Assembly (NCBI RefSeq): GCF_000227115.2
Contig: NC_016481.1
Span: 1,133,259 to 1,197,258, forward strand
Direction of reading: 5' to 3'
DNA from: Naumovozyma dairenensis CBS 421
Lineage: Eukaryota > Ascomycota > Saccharomycetes > Saccharomycetales > Saccharomycetaceae
Length of the DNA stretch: 64,000 nucleotides
How positions within the stretch are numbered: position 1 is the stretch's first letter; each line of letters begins with the position of its first letter. The notes under the pieces are model-generated. The model did no database searches. It was given only the letters and a program-made list of their open reading frames with translations, and was not told the origin of the DNA. The position numbers and the translations under genes are program-made. Of the stretch, positions 44,238 to 54,761 are shown one piece after another.

Positions 44238-47183
44238 TTAAACACGAGTTACTCTTGCGTTATTATTTTGCTTGGCAATCAATGCCACTCTATCACCTAA
44301 GGATAATGCCAAACCTTGTCCCTTTGAACGAATACGGACGTACCCGACTACTTCATTTGTAGTTGGATTTCTTTCAATACATAAGTTAGCCAATGCATCT
44401 TCACCGAAAGAGGATCTAGCATATAGATTACAACTCAAGAATCTTGAATCCTCTTCACCCAATGCTTCCGTTGGAGTCAAGATACCCATATTAGTGCCCT
44501 TCACTAACTCATTTAAGTATGTATGTAATGTAGGCAAAGCTGATTTCACTGATATTTTATTTTCCCATTCGAATGCATTCCACATTGTACGGAACGTATC
44601 ATCATCCGTCCTAGCCGGTTTAATGTAATCCATTATATCAATATGAACGTCATTCAAAATAACATAACGAGCATCTTCACCATGACCACCATCGTAAATA
44701 ATGTTACCGAATATAACACCTGTGTCAGCAGACGAAACCTTAACCGTTATAGTAATCCTATGGAACCCATGAGGAATGACGTTAGTCTTTGGAGGGTTAT
44801 CAATGATCTTCAAATCACCTAGAGTAGCAAATTGAACATGCAAATTCTTTAAAGTTTCCTTAGTTTGATTGACTAGTAAGACATCTAACACAACATCGAA
44901 TTGATTGTTGGTAATACAGGCTTCTGCATACACAGGATCTGAAAACCCGGTTAAGGGAACAATCTTCTTCAATGAGGATGTCATAGTACGTCTTTTCAAA
45001 GCGGCAGAATCCCCATTCGTAGCAAGTTCAAGATCTTCTTCGATACTATCCTTTTGTACCACGTTTGAGTCAGCATTAATAAATTGTCTGAACATAACGG
45101 CCTTTTCAATTGGCTCAGTATTCTTCTTCAAAGTTTTAGAAACAATTCTCTTTTTGTCACGTTTGGAAATAGCAAGATGAGATTTGAAAGAATTTTTTGT
45201 AGCATCTAAGAATGCTAACTCCAATAATTCCTTTTCAGCTGGAGTTTCATGTGGGTTAACTTCATCTAATAAGATACCAATGGCAGTCATTAATCTTTCA
45301 GAGGAATCTTCATCAATCCTCTTCTTAACGATGGAACTTTCACCGACTCTGATAATACTGACCAAAATCAATAAAGCTTCAGCTTTCAATGCGTTTGTAA
45401 TACTGACATTTGAACCTTGCTTTTCGAATCTCAGAACTAACTTGATTATCGTACTAGCAAGGATGGATGCAGTATAGAAGTCACCACCTAGTACAAAACG
45501 ACGAATTGGAAGGGTTTCGTTATCATCTTCATCTTGATTTTTATAGCTTGTATCTTTCACTGAATCAAAGGCGCTCTCAGTAGCATATGTACCATCTGGT
45601 AAAATGACCGGACCAGCTTGCTTATGTTTCTGTTCTTCACCTTCGTTTGATTCATCATTTGTTTTATTTAATTTCTTTCTTTCGGCTTGAAGAATTGGGA
45701 CTTCACCTACATTACTACGGATATGTTTCCAACAATTTTGGATTTCATTATCAGTTAAAGCATATTCACCAATGACCCATAAAGCACCACGGTATGCCTT
45801 TGCGGATTTAATATTAACTAATGAATTCAATAAATGATTTAATAATTCTTGACGTAATTGAGGATATTTTTCCATAACTTCCTTAACAAAAGAAATGATA
45901 CCACTGGCAGCAGTCGAATTCAATTCACTAACAAGATCTAAAAGTAAAGAAACTACATTAGCAGACATTTCACTGAATCTAATGGCGATACCACGAATTG
46001 TCTTAATTAACAATTCTCTATATTCCAAAGATTTATCATTTGCACTGTTACTAACTGTAGTTTGAATTTCTTTCTTTAATAATTGGACAACATCTTCAGC
46101 GTTTCTTGATGTAACTAGATCCATAGCAATATCTAAAGCTTTGGAACGAACATCTAAATCTTCAGAATTCAAAATACGTAATAAATCTAAAGTCAATTCT
46201 TCTAATGCACCCGGGTTACTTGTATTGATATCTTGGATTCTATCTAAAACGATCAATTTAACGTTATTATCAGAAACTTTTACAGCTAGATCGATCAATT
46301 TAGTAGCAGTTGTAATTAAAGCTGAGGCGTTGGAAGTCAAAACAGTCAGAGCTAAGGCAGTTTCAAATATGACTTCATCAGCCGTGGCACTTGTTAATAA
46401 TTCTAACAACAAGTCAACGTACTGTGACTTCAATAATGGAGTTTGAGTAGCATCGCTTCTAATGAATTCAACAAATGCAATTTGCAATAGAGGATCAACA
46501 CCATCTATATTGGCAATATTAGCATCTAAATATTCTAAAGCCTTCTCACGGTCTAATTGAGAAAGGGCCAAAAATGCATTTCTTTTACAGATTGGATCAG
46601 TTTCAGCAACCAAGAAAGTGTTGATAATATCCTTCGCATCTGGTAATAAATGTTCACTAACGTTGTAAATGGATAAGACAGCTAAGATTGCATATTTACG
46701 GACGTATGCATGACGATATTGTAAACATTGTAAAACAGATGGGACCATTTGCTCTAATAGTTCAGATTCTCTCAATTTCGTCAAAAATCTTAAGGTATTA
46801 CCCCTAATGTATTCATTTGGATGTTGCAAATCATGTTGAATTGCATTACAAACCAAAATCATTTCATGTCTTAATTTACCCTCTTGATCAAGTTTTGGAA
46901 CGATCTCCCAGTAAAAATATAATAGTTTTTTTAATCTTTTGTCTTTGGATGGCATGACAAATCTAATGATATGCATCAATAATTCAGGTAATGGGTTACC
47001 TTCTAACATGGTAGCCAAGATAGCCTTCATAGTGCTTATTTTTTCATTATCGGATCCCTTTTCTAAGGATTTTTGGAAATCTGACACGGAATAGCTTTCA
47101 CCATTGGTAGATGGATCAAAAACCAACGTGTACGCTGGAGCTTTCGAATCTAGTGACATTGTACGATGACCTATCGAGAACAA
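44238..47183 (-). CDS. SEC26: Coatomer subunit beta (beta-COP)
   Basis: Sec26 is the beta subunit of the COPI coat, which forms retrograde vesicles from Golgi to ER. The 981-residue protein has the alpha-solenoid adaptin-type trunk (about 20-520) with HEAT-like repeats such as YIRGNTLRFLTKLRESELLEQ and YVRKYAILAVLSIYN. A hinge with Lys/Glu-rich sequence follows (about 500-540). The C-terminal appendage has an immunoglobulin-like half (about 730-830) and a platform half containing ITVKVSSADTGVIFGNI and WENKISV. Length agrees with S. cerevisiae Sec26 (973). The first Met lies seven residues before a second Met that corresponds to a more usual N-terminus, so start choice is slightly uncertain. 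Confidence 0.97.
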   Translation of the reverse strand: MFSIGHRTMSLDSKAPAYTLVFDPSTNGESYSVSDFQKSLEKGSDNEKISTMKAILATMLEGNPLPELLMHIIRFVMPSKDKRLKKLLYFYWEIVPKLDQEGKLRHEMILVCNAIQHDLQHPNEYIRGNTLRFLTKLRESELLEQMVPSVLQCLQYRHAYVRKYAILAVLSIYNVSEHLLPDAKDIINTFLVAETDPICKRNAFLALSQLDREKALEYLDANIANIDGVDPLLQIAFVEFIRSDATQTPLLKSQYVDLLLELLTSATADEVIFETALALTVLTSNASALITTATKLIDLAVKVSDNNVKLIVLDRIQDINTSNPGALEELTLDLLRILNSEDLDVRSKALDIAMDLVTSRNAEDVVQLLKKEIQTTVSNSANDKSLEYRELLIKTIRGIAIRFSEMSANVVSLLLDLVSELNSTAASGIISFVKEVMEKYPQLRQELLNHLLNSLVNIKSAKAYRGALWVIGEYALTDNEIQNCWKHIRSNVGEVPILQAERKKLNKTNDESNEGEEQKHKQAGPVILPDGTYATESAFDSVKDTSYKNQDEDDNETLPIRRFVLGGDFYTASILASTIIKLVLRFEKQGSNVSITNALKAEALLILVSIIRVGESSIVKKRIDEDSSERLMTAIGILLDEVNPHETPAEKELLELAFLDATKNSFKSHLAISKRDKKRIVSKTLKKNTEPIEKAVMFRQFINADSNVVQKDSIEEDLELATNGDSAALKRRTMTSSLKKIVPLTGFSDPVYAEACITNNQFDVVLDVLLVNQTKETLKNLHVQFATLGDLKIIDNPPKTNVIPHGFHRITITVKVSSADTGVIFGNIIYDGGHGEDARYVILNDVHIDIMDYIKPARTDDDTFRTMWNAFEWENKISVKSALPTLHTYLNELVKGTNMGILTPTEALGEEDSRFLSCNLYARSSFGEDALANLCIERNPTTNEVVGYVRIRSKGQGLALSLGDRVALIAKQNNNARVTRV

Positions 47184-47629
47184 TTAGTCTTATGGATGAA
47201 TAGATAGGCTAACGATTAAATCAGAAGACTCCTAGAAGGTATCAATTGCTCGTTATAACTAACGGTTTGGTTATAGAGATAAACTTCCAAGAATTCGTTT
47301 TCCAAATTTCACGACACGTTGAGGGAAACTAAGCGAAGTTCCCTACGGGTAACCTTATAATAGTTTATCTCTCTGAAATTGTAGTCAGTTATAAACATTC
47401 AATAACTAGAGGTTATTTGGAATAGTGAAGTAGACCATTCTCTCATTCTCTCATGGGAATCTCTCTTCTATAGCTATTTTATTTGACCTGAATTTAAAAT
47501 GAAAAATTGTCCTTAACGTTACATACTATATAATAAAAACAAAGATAGATTAAATTTTTACGGTATCAAAATGATGAATTTTTGGGATTAGTTTGGCTAT
47601 GCAAGGTTGTAGTTCAAAGTACGATTTGG
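47184..47629. other. YDR239C-like to SEC26 spacer
   Basis: This is the SEC26 promoter region plus the 3' end of the next minus-strand gene. It contains a Reb1 site and AT-rich sequence; no gene. Confidence 0.5.
47346..47352 (-). promoter_or_regulatory. Reb1 site before SEC26
   Basis: CGGGTAA (TTACCCG in the SEC26 orientation) about 165 bp upstream of the SEC26 start. Confidence 0.6.
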
Positions 47630-50140
47630 CTAGTCTGAATCAGGATTAGCAACATGTAAACCCTTACCGAGAGAATATTCCATATCTAGGATATTTGAAT
47701 CATTACTATCTGTCGAATCACTCCTTTCCGGCTTGTTAGAACTAAAGGATTGTTTTTCCTTGTAATCATCTAGTGGTATATCCGTGGGTAATTCATGGTT
47801 TGCCGCATAATCATTGCCAGAAGCAGCGCCATTTTTTCTTAATTTTTTAGTATAATAACTAACAACGGTATTATTTCTTGAAATTTTTGAAGGATTATTA
47901 TTAATGTTATTTTTCTTCTTTTCTCTTAATGGCGCCATGGCATCATCACTATCATAAGCCTCATCACCGGGAATTTCTTTCATAAAGTCTTCCTCAAAAT
48001 CAACATCTTTTACAATACTTGAATTGGATGGACCATCGAGACTATTTTCTTTATTTAGTAATTTATGGAATTCCTTAGTATGATCCACATTCAGTTTCGT
48101 ACCATTTAAATCATTGCTCTCTTCATTGGTGGTCTCCAATGTCAATAGTTTTTGCTTCACTTTACCATGCTTTATACCAATTTGTTTGGAACTTGTTCTG
48201 ATTCTAACTCTAATGTTCTTAGGTTGAATTATGTTATTCTTCTGCTTTAATGATGACGGTAAGTTTGGTGGAGCTTGTAAAAAGTTAGATGTCTTGTAAT
48301 ATTTTAATCGTAATTCTTCAACATAACTCGACACTAATGTCCCCATCTTCTCAGCTTTAGGGGATGGTAATGATTGAGATGTTATTGTAGTGTTAAGACT
48401 TCTTTTACTCGGGGTGCTTAGAGATGCCGACAAGGCAGGTGTATCTGTATTGACTTGTAATTTAACAGGGGGTGATCCAAGGTTTTCTTCTTTATTTAGT
48501 ATAGGCGTATTAGTTAGACTTGCATGCTCTGAAGATAGCAAAGTGGGAATATTGTTCATAATTGAAGGATTAGTTGAGATACTACTAGAATCATCCTGCG
48601 TGTGTTGTCCATCGATTTTCAGTCCCTTAGTATTTTTGGGTGCAACTTCATAGTTATATGAACTAGCAGAGGAGTGCTCTGTATTTACTGTTTGTTTATC
48701 TTCATTATCCATCGTCATAGAATCATCTCCATCCATATAAAAATTAGGTCGATCTTCGTTTACCACTCGAAATTGTCTATGTTCGTCATCAGATTCGAAG
48801 CTCTCATCTCGTTGATTTATATCGTCTTTATGTGAGAGAAAAGCAGAACTTGAATTCGAGCTGGAGCTTGCAGTAGACATTTTTGTAAACGATCTAGATG
48901 GATTTCCGTCATACGAATCTTCTTCTGGCTTATTGGACACGGACTTAGTCAAATCATTATTTGCTATTCTTAGTACAATGTTTTCTTCCGATTGTTGAAT
49001 TGAATTTTCATCATCATTCAACATATGCATCTGTTCAGGGGGTAGGTCCTTGATGGCAGGTGTTGAGGCTGGCAAAATCGGCGAATCATTTTGGACCTTT
49101 AGGTTAACAGCCCCATTCGGTATACTTCGTACTGACTTTTCACTTACCGATGTCGTAAATGAGAACCTATCCTTATTTCTATCTGTATCATCCTCTAGGG
49201 GTTTCTCCTTTATATCATGGTCGTTACGATCCTCGGCAGAAGCAAAGTGAGGTGTATACATTAGTGGATATTCTGGCGTAATCATATCACCTGAAGTATC
49301 CGTCCACGGACGTAAATCTGGGATATTGTCATTGCTAGAGGAACTATTGGTAATTCTAAATTGTTTATCACTTGTATAACTATTAGACCTCGGTGGGGTC
49401 AGTTTAACAGATTGCTCTCTGCTGTGCTGAATTATATATGCATCAATATCATCTTCCAATTTTTCTGCTTCTGATCGCTGCCTTACATGTTGTTGATATG
49501 GTTTATGTACTGGCTCAGCTTGAATTGTGGAATCGGACTTTAAACGGGATTCTTGAGTTGTGGTATTTTCTGAATTTATTGAAAGTTTAGTTAATTCAGA
49601 TACGTTATGATCTTGTTCTAGTTTAATCTCTTGGGTCGCATTTTTAACTAGTTCCATGTCAAGAGGAGGTGGAGGTCGACGTCTTGCCCTTGCTGGATGC
49701 CCTTGAGATTGACCTGGTTCCGACATGCTGTCTAAGAATGGATTTCGGGAGTCTTTACAAGGGGTGGACCCTCGTGGTAAAACGAGTGGATCCGCACGGT
49801 CAGCTAGAGAATATAATGATGAAGTATTTGTTTCTTGGCGCTCCAAAAATGGGTTGGTATTTCGTAGTGGTGTTGAATCCAATGGCTTCTTAAGTTTAGT
49901 AGCGGCAGATAAATTTGGATTGGAATGGCTTCCTGCAGTGGACACATTTCTTGAGGCAGATAAGGGTGACTTATTTGCAGTAATTTTCCCTGTAGGGGAT
50001 GATTTAGGCTTCAGTGGTTTAGATGTAGTTACAGTATTAGCTTTAGTTGTATTGTGAACAGATTCAGAAGGTTTATTTTCATTCCCAAAAAAGAAGTAGG
50101 ACTTTCGTTTATTCTTATTGTTTGTCCCATTTCCAAACAT
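47630..50140 (-). CDS. Uncharacterised protein, YDR239C family
   Basis: The 836-residue protein is almost wholly low complexity and probably disordered: Ser/Thr/Asn/Asp-rich, with a basic N-terminus (MFGNGTNNKNKRKSYFFFG). NPFLERQ and NPFLDS repeats (about 100-140) could be EH/adaptor-type NPF motifs. The best-conserved-looking block is near 600-680, with VSSYVEELRLKYYKTSNFLQ and NIRVRIRTSSKQIGIKHGK. A basic KISRNNTVVSYYTKKLRKNG follows before the C-terminus. Position between SEC26 and SNU56 matches S. cerevisiae YDR239C (764 residues), a protein of unknown function reported to associate with ribosomes. No catalytic domain or membrane segment is seen. Recurring NPF motifs may hint at endocytic contacts, but this is only an inference. 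Confidence 0.8.
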   Translation of the reverse strand: MFGNGTNNKNKRKSYFFFGNENKPSESVHNTTKANTVTTSKPLKPKSSPTGKITANKSPLSASRNVSTAGSHSNPNLSAATKLKKPLDSTPLRNTNPFLERQETNTSSLYSLADRADPLVLPRGSTPCKDSRNPFLDSMSEPGQSQGHPARARRRPPPPLDMELVKNATQEIKLEQDHNVSELTKLSINSENTTTQESRLKSDSTIQAEPVHKPYQQHVRQRSEAEKLEDDIDAYIIQHSREQSVKLTPPRSNSYTSDKQFRITNSSSSNDNIPDLRPWTDTSGDMITPEYPLMYTPHFASAEDRNDHDIKEKPLEDDTDRNKDRFSFTTSVSEKSVRSIPNGAVNLKVQNDSPILPASTPAIKDLPPEQMHMLNDDENSIQQSEENIVLRIANNDLTKSVSNKPEEDSYDGNPSRSFTKMSTASSSSNSSSAFLSHKDDINQRDESFESDDEHRQFRVVNEDRPNFYMDGDDSMTMDNEDKQTVNTEHSSASSYNYEVAPKNTKGLKIDGQHTQDDSSSISTNPSIMNNIPTLLSSEHASLTNTPILNKEENLGSPPVKLQVNTDTPALSASLSTPSKRSLNTTITSQSLPSPKAEKMGTLVSSYVEELRLKYYKTSNFLQAPPNLPSSLKQKNNIIQPKNIRVRIRTSSKQIGIKHGKVKQKLLTLETTNEESNDLNGTKLNVDHTKEFHKLLNKENSLDGPSNSSIVKDVDFEEDFMKEIPGDEAYDSDDAMAPLREKKKNNINNNPSKISRNNTVVSYYTKKLRKNGAASGNDYAANHELPTDIPLDDYKEKQSFSSNKPERSDSTDSNDSNILDMEYSLGKGLHVANPDSD

Positions 50141-50503
50141 TTTTGTACATGTAAAATTGGGTAATCCAAGTAGAAACGAAAATAAGTACTTATAATACCA
50201 GTATTACTTATCTTGTTTGCTAACTTATTGAACTATCACTGTATACTGCCATTTCTATCAAAAATGTTCATAAAATGAACATCGATGAGTTTCAAATTTG
50301 ATGTAGTTATGTTACATGATAGATGTGCGCATATAACATTATGTATTGTGCCGCGAATTTCTAAAAGTGACTGATAGTTTAAGACGTGAATACAGAAATA
50401 TCAAATACAAAAAATAATACGCATAAATAAGCATGTATACAATTCCTATAATCCCATTAATCGAGACTATATTATGCTATAAAACAGTATAAAAATTCTT
50501 TCT
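50141..50503. other. SNU56 to YDR239C-like spacer
   Basis: This AT-rich promoter region of the YDR239C-like gene carries a lone PAC-like CGATGAG (50283-50289) without an RRPE partner. No gene is seen. Confidence 0.5.
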
Positions 50504-51970
50504 TCATGCCTCCATTATCTTCGAAATTGCCTCCAGTGCCTTAAGAATGTATTCTCCCACACCACCAATACTGACAACACGAACAGTGCTTTGATGCGGT
50601 TGTTGGACAAAGCTAGTAAATTTAGAAACATCTAATGTTGAAAACCATGTGTCAGATTCATGCAGGTTGTTTAAATTTAAAACAACAATATTACAATTGG
50701 TTGTTGAACGTAAGTCATTTAAATTTTGATACACTTGATCAATATAATCTCGTCTAGGGCATTTGATATATAACTTTAAGATCTGGTACAATGATTTACT
50801 CTTCACATATGATTCTGCAGCTTTTAACGTTGCTAAACAATGCTCTTTAATTTGTTCTTGAGTCATAAAGTTCGGTCTTTCAGATAATTGCTGTGTCCCA
50901 TCAGCTGGGTGCCTTAATCGTGACTCTTGGGTGGTTGAAAGATTTATTGTGCTTGTTGCGGTACCATATCTAGAAGTTGTGGCTTGCTGCTTATCAGTTT
51001 GAAGTCGTTGTTGCTGCTGTGCCTGATATTGCGCTGCTGTTTGAGTTCGTTGTGTTTGAGAATCCACTGTTTTTATATTTTGTTTACTTAGATCCCTATC
51101 TACTGTGGTATTTAGCGTCGCCGGTTTCGTAGGATTGTCGTATTCTTTGAGAGTATTTACAAAATTTGCTATGTTCTTCTCTGAAGTTTCTATAATTGGA
51201 ATATTACTTTTCATTAACAAGTTCATATCAAAGAGGCCATTCCCATTGGCAATAAAAGAAGTTTCAGATAATCCAAATTTAAGGCGTTTTTCATTACCTT
51301 TTAATGCAACTGCAAACCTTTTTGAGATATTATCTGCTCTTTTACCGAATTTTGCATTTGAGAAAAAGCTAACTATAGCATTCATAAAATGTGTCAAACT
51401 TTTATTAGCTGGGAGATTCATATGCAATTCTTTAAAGTTGGATATTTGTGATATTTCAGAAACGTTAAATTTAATGTCGGTATTTTGTGTTTGAGTTCGT
51501 AATATTTCTGTTTTGCAATTTCTATGAATGTAAACAGTTCCTCCAATAGGGATATCAATTGGTATCTTGAAGAAATCTCTATTGAGTGGTCTGAGTGATG
51601 CTTTGGATTTCAGTGCAAATAATATCGGTAGTACCAAGCAACAATCTAGAATATTGAAATTTTGTAAAGTGATAAAGGACGAAAAGGTTTCATCTTTGCT
51701 TTTATGGAATTGTAGTTCTTTACTTGAAACGAATTTATTCAACTTTTTTAGACACAGTTTAATATCGTCTAAATCTGCTTTAGGTGATATGTCGATGAAA
51801 ATGCAACTGTTTTTAATTAATATTTCTGCATTTTTATGGAAAGCTCTTATTCTGTCCAGATTCTTCCAAATATCTTGAGACTCAAAGATATCTGAATATT
51901 GGTATCTTCTTTTCCTTGTAGGTAAATCAAAGGTGGTGTCGTAAGATCTAGGTCTCTTCTTTACAGGCAT
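50504..51970 (-). CDS. SNU56: U1 snRNP protein Snu56
   Basis: Snu56 is a yeast-specific U1 snRNP subunit that contacts pre-mRNA in the commitment complex. The 488-residue protein begins with a basic stretch (MPVKKRPRSYDTTFDLPTRK). A KH-like fold region lies at about 30-250, with WKNLDRIRAFHKNAEILIKN. A Gln/Thr-rich linker (about 305-345) precedes a C-terminal region with SVKSKSLYQILKLYIKCPRRD-like sequence and VRVVSIGGVGEYILKALEAI. Length is the same as S. cerevisiae Snu56 (492) within a few residues. Position agrees with YDR240C. Confidence 0.93.
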   Translation of the reverse strand: MPVKKRPRSYDTTFDLPTRKRRYQYSDIFESQDIWKNLDRIRAFHKNAEILIKNSCIFIDISPKADLDDIKLCLKKLNKFVSSKELQFHKSKDETFSSFITLQNFNILDCCLVLPILFALKSKASLRPLNRDFFKIPIDIPIGGTVYIHRNCKTEILRTQTQNTDIKFNVSEISQISNFKELHMNLPANKSLTHFMNAIVSFFSNAKFGKRADNISKRFAVALKGNEKRLKFGLSETSFIANGNGLFDMNLLMKSNIPIIETSEKNIANFVNTLKEYDNPTKPATLNTTVDRDLSKQNIKTVDSQTQRTQTAAQYQAQQQQRLQTDKQQATTSRYGTATSTINLSTTQESRLRHPADGTQQLSERPNFMTQEQIKEHCLATLKAAESYVKSKSLYQILKLYIKCPRRDYIDQVYQNLNDLRSTTNCNIVVLNLNNLHESDTWFSTLDVSKFTSFVQQPHQSTVRVVSIGGVGEYILKALEAISKIMEA

Positions 51971-52390
51971 ACTTCGTAGGCGCTCGGTACCACTCTTGTG
52001 TTCCTTTTTTGGTTCATCATATAATAAATATTAAATAGTTCATTTAAAGACTTTTTTTGTTCGTGAAGTAAAGGAAAGGAAAGTGCCGAGAACTACGTAC
52101 ATGTCCTACTTTTCGCTATGAATGCAAGAAAAGGTAGAGGGAGAATATATTTTGACTTTTTTAGTTATATGATTTTTGATTTTTGGAAATATACAATTAT
52201 TAAGGATATATAGTGCTAGAAATATATGAAGATCCCCATGGTTTTTATTGATTTAAATTAATATTTTTTATTTTTTGATTTGAAAAATTCCTGAATATTA
52301 TGAATTTACATTCTACTTTTCCTTTCTTCTTCTATCGTGCAGAAAATATACATCACAATATTTGTTATAGTAATAGTTATTCTTACAATC
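51971..52390. other. NHP2-SNU56 spacer
   Basis: This holds the SNU56 promoter and the NHP2 3' end. It is extremely AT-rich around 52140-52310. No gene is seen. Confidence 0.5.
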
Positions 52391-52852
52391 TTAAAGAGCA
52401 GTGACTTCCTTTACAACTTCATTGAAAGCATCTTTATATTCTTCTTCTTTAGCCTTAGCTTCTTTCTTCTTATTACTACCTGGAACGATGAACACCACCG
52501 AAGTTGGTCTCTTAGTGGCACCAGCAGACCCAAGATCTTGCTTAGATGGGACAAAGATGTATGGGACAGAGTTATCTTCACAGAGAACAGGTAAATGAGA
52601 AATGACATCTGCAGGAGAAATATCACCAGCAATGACGACCAAACCTTTATCACCCTTTCTCAAAGCCTTAACGACCTCTTTAACACCTCTCTTTACATTT
52701 TTAGCCTTTGATGCCTTCTTAACTGTCTTCAAGACTTTCTTATTCAATTTCTTGGATGCTAATGGTTTAGCAAATGGTAGAACCGCAGGCATTCTAGCAT
52801 CGTAGTTATCGACACTCTTGGATTCTTTAGATTCTTTACTTTCTTTAGCCAT
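52391..52852 (-). CDS. NHP2: H/ACA snoRNP protein Nhp2
   Basis: Nhp2 is the L7Ae-family core protein of H/ACA snoRNPs, which guide pseudouridylation and 18S rRNA processing in the nucleolus. The 153-residue protein has a charged N-terminal tail, then the L7Ae fold with VKRGVKEVVKALRKGDKGLVVIAGD, ISPADVISHLPVLCEDNSVPYI and TKRPTSVVFIV. The C-terminus is Lys/Glu-rich. It matches S. cerevisiae Nhp2 (156) rather than the paralogous L7Ae proteins Snu13 or Rpl8. S. cerevisiae NHP2 is on the left arm (YDL208W), near RTN2 and ASF2, the WGD partners of RTN1 and SIR4. This window therefore retains NHP2 on the sister track. PAC and RRPE sites lie upstream. Confidence 0.97.
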   Translation of the reverse strand: MAKESKESKESKSVDNYDARMPAVLPFAKPLASKKLNKKVLKTVKKASKAKNVKRGVKEVVKALRKGDKGLVVIAGDISPADVISHLPVLCEDNSVPYIFVPSKQDLGSAGATKRPTSVVFIVPGSNKKKEAKAKEEEYKDAFNEVVKEVTAL

Positions 52853-53044
52853 TGTATCAACTATTTTACGGATGTATACGGAGGTTCGTTTTGATTAATC
52901 CAATATGACTTTTCAGGTACGTATTTATGTAGTTTTATATAAAGAGTTTCACCCTACAGTTACTGTTAGTAAAACCTATTAAATAATCAGTTAATTTACC
53001 TTACTAGTCTATATTATTTTGGAAAATTTCTCTACATTTTAGCG

Positions 53045-53071
53045 CTCATCGAAGAAACGAAAAAATTTTCG
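53045..53071 (-). promoter_or_regulatory. PAC and RRPE motifs before NHP2
   Basis: CTCATCG (PAC, CGATGAG on the minus strand) at 53045-53051 and an AAAAATTTTC-type RRPE at 53060-53071. Together about 200 bp before NHP2, they are the signature of the ribosome-biogenesis regulon (Dot6/Tod6 and Stb3 in S. cerevisiae). Confidence 0.7.
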
Positions 53072-54224
53072 AGCTTTTCATTTCTACATAAATTCAAAAA
53101 AAAGTGTCAGCATATCGGAATGAAAATAAAAAAATGAAAAAGATAGGCGTCAGACGTCCTGTCACGTCGTCTTCTACGGTCCCTGTCACAGTCACTAAGT
53201 CTCGGAAAAGATGACTTAACTTAAGAATTAAATCTCGAGAATAAAAACACTTCCTCAATTCAGGCATTCTTTAAGTTTTAAATACGTCCATGCTGTAAAT
53301 GGGTAGAACGACTTTTAATATCTGCTGAGGATGCAAACCGACTTGGCAGCCACGGATAGTTGTGTCTTTTGGAATGGTATTACAGAAGGAATAGTACGGT
53401 CTGATGATTCTGTTAAACTAAAGTAAAGTAAATATTCTGTAGATATATCTATGCTTCACGCAAGATGTACAATATATTGTTTTCTAAAACAAAATTACTA
53501 CTGTAGATTTTTTTGAATTATGCCGTTGATTTTGAGTGACAATGTAAATTATAGTAAATTCGATCTTAGGTAAAAATTAATCTATGTATCACGTATCGGA
53601 GACACCCCTAGATTAATCCATAATAAAACCTATGAACGTCAGGCAATTGCTGACTATAGAAGCTACCAACACCTAGAAAATATTGTTGTGGGTCGGATCC
53701 AGGAAAAGTTTCAGTAGCGATATACTTTTTACGGATACATACAGTGTTTGTTTGGAATGGAAGCAATTTGGTAAGTGTTCTAGTGTCTAACTGATCAAGG
53801 CCCGTATCAATTTAGGTTTTATATAAACATCAAAGCATAATTAAAACAGACATGGATACTTGAGTTGGCATGAGTATGGTTGTGCTCGATATTTCTAGAG
53901 CTTCTAAACACCTTGCTTTAGCGCGACATTTCTTTAAGGTTTTAATATTTTATGTTGTACTTGTCTTTCCTGTTTTGCTTTAATTATTTACCTAATCTGG
54001 TAGAACGCTTAGCTTTCCTTGCTTTGTTTTGCGTAAGGTTCAATCAACTTTAAGGACTTTCACCTTAATTATAATCTTCGGTGTGGTTTAATTCTTGTTG
54101 ATTGTATTTTTAGTCGTCTTACCTTCGCCAAGGTTTAGGCTTGCTAAAAGCTTGCTATAAAGATCTATAAATACAAAAACAAATGTGTAGTGAAGTGAAC
54201 TTTGAAGATTCGACTTTACTACCC

Positions 54225-54309
54225 GTCGGCGAGGTCACGGATACTAGGTATCCGTAGACGAGGTCACGGATATGAGATATCCGTGGTTGAGGTCGCGGAT
54301 GGTATATCG
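54225..54309 (+). repeat. Three 29-bp tandem repeats with hairpins
   Basis: Units at 54225-54253, 54254-54282 and 54283-54309 share GAGGTCACGGAT and a following TATCC. The second contains CACGGATA and TATCCGTG, an 8-bp perfect inverted pair around 5 bases. The third is more diverged and two bases shorter. Confidence 0.85.
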
Positions 54310-54761
54310 TCAGATCAAAGAGGATTCATAGCCTGTGTTTAGTTAGACTAACAAGGAGTTGAATCGAGATCTTCAGTATGGGGTTATCCTATTAGATAGC
54401 GTAATCCTGCAGGGTGTGTACGAGCTCTGGGAGAATCGTAACAACTGCGTCAAGTATTAGATACTTTCTGAAACAAGGGGTTGAGTCAAAGTCTTGAGAA
54501 GATCCAAGATCCTTCTAAGGGATATATATAAGAGGCAAGGATATCGTATATCCTGCATATGTAGTTTATGTAATGACATAGAACTAAGTAACAAACGAAC
54601 AACGAAGTAACTAAGTAATTAAGTACTTTAAAAAACACATTCAAACCTTTCAACAACAACAACAAAATGAACAACAATCAAGATGTTCACAACAATTTGT
54701 CTGAGGACGTAGTCATGTCTGACGATGTCCCCAACGCTTTTACTACAAAATGTAAAATCCG
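54225..54761 (+). mobile_element. Possible LTR-retrotransposon remnant
   Basis: Upstream of the tRNA gene is a promoter-like unit: tandem repeats, TATATATAAG (54523-54532) and then an ATG (54667) opening an Asn/Asp-rich 34-codon frame that runs into the tRNA. The arrangement resembles the R-U5 and Gag start of a Ty element inserted before a tRNA gene, as Ty1, Ty3 and Ty4 do. I found no second LTR, primer-binding site or target duplication, so this is weak. Confidence 0.25.
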
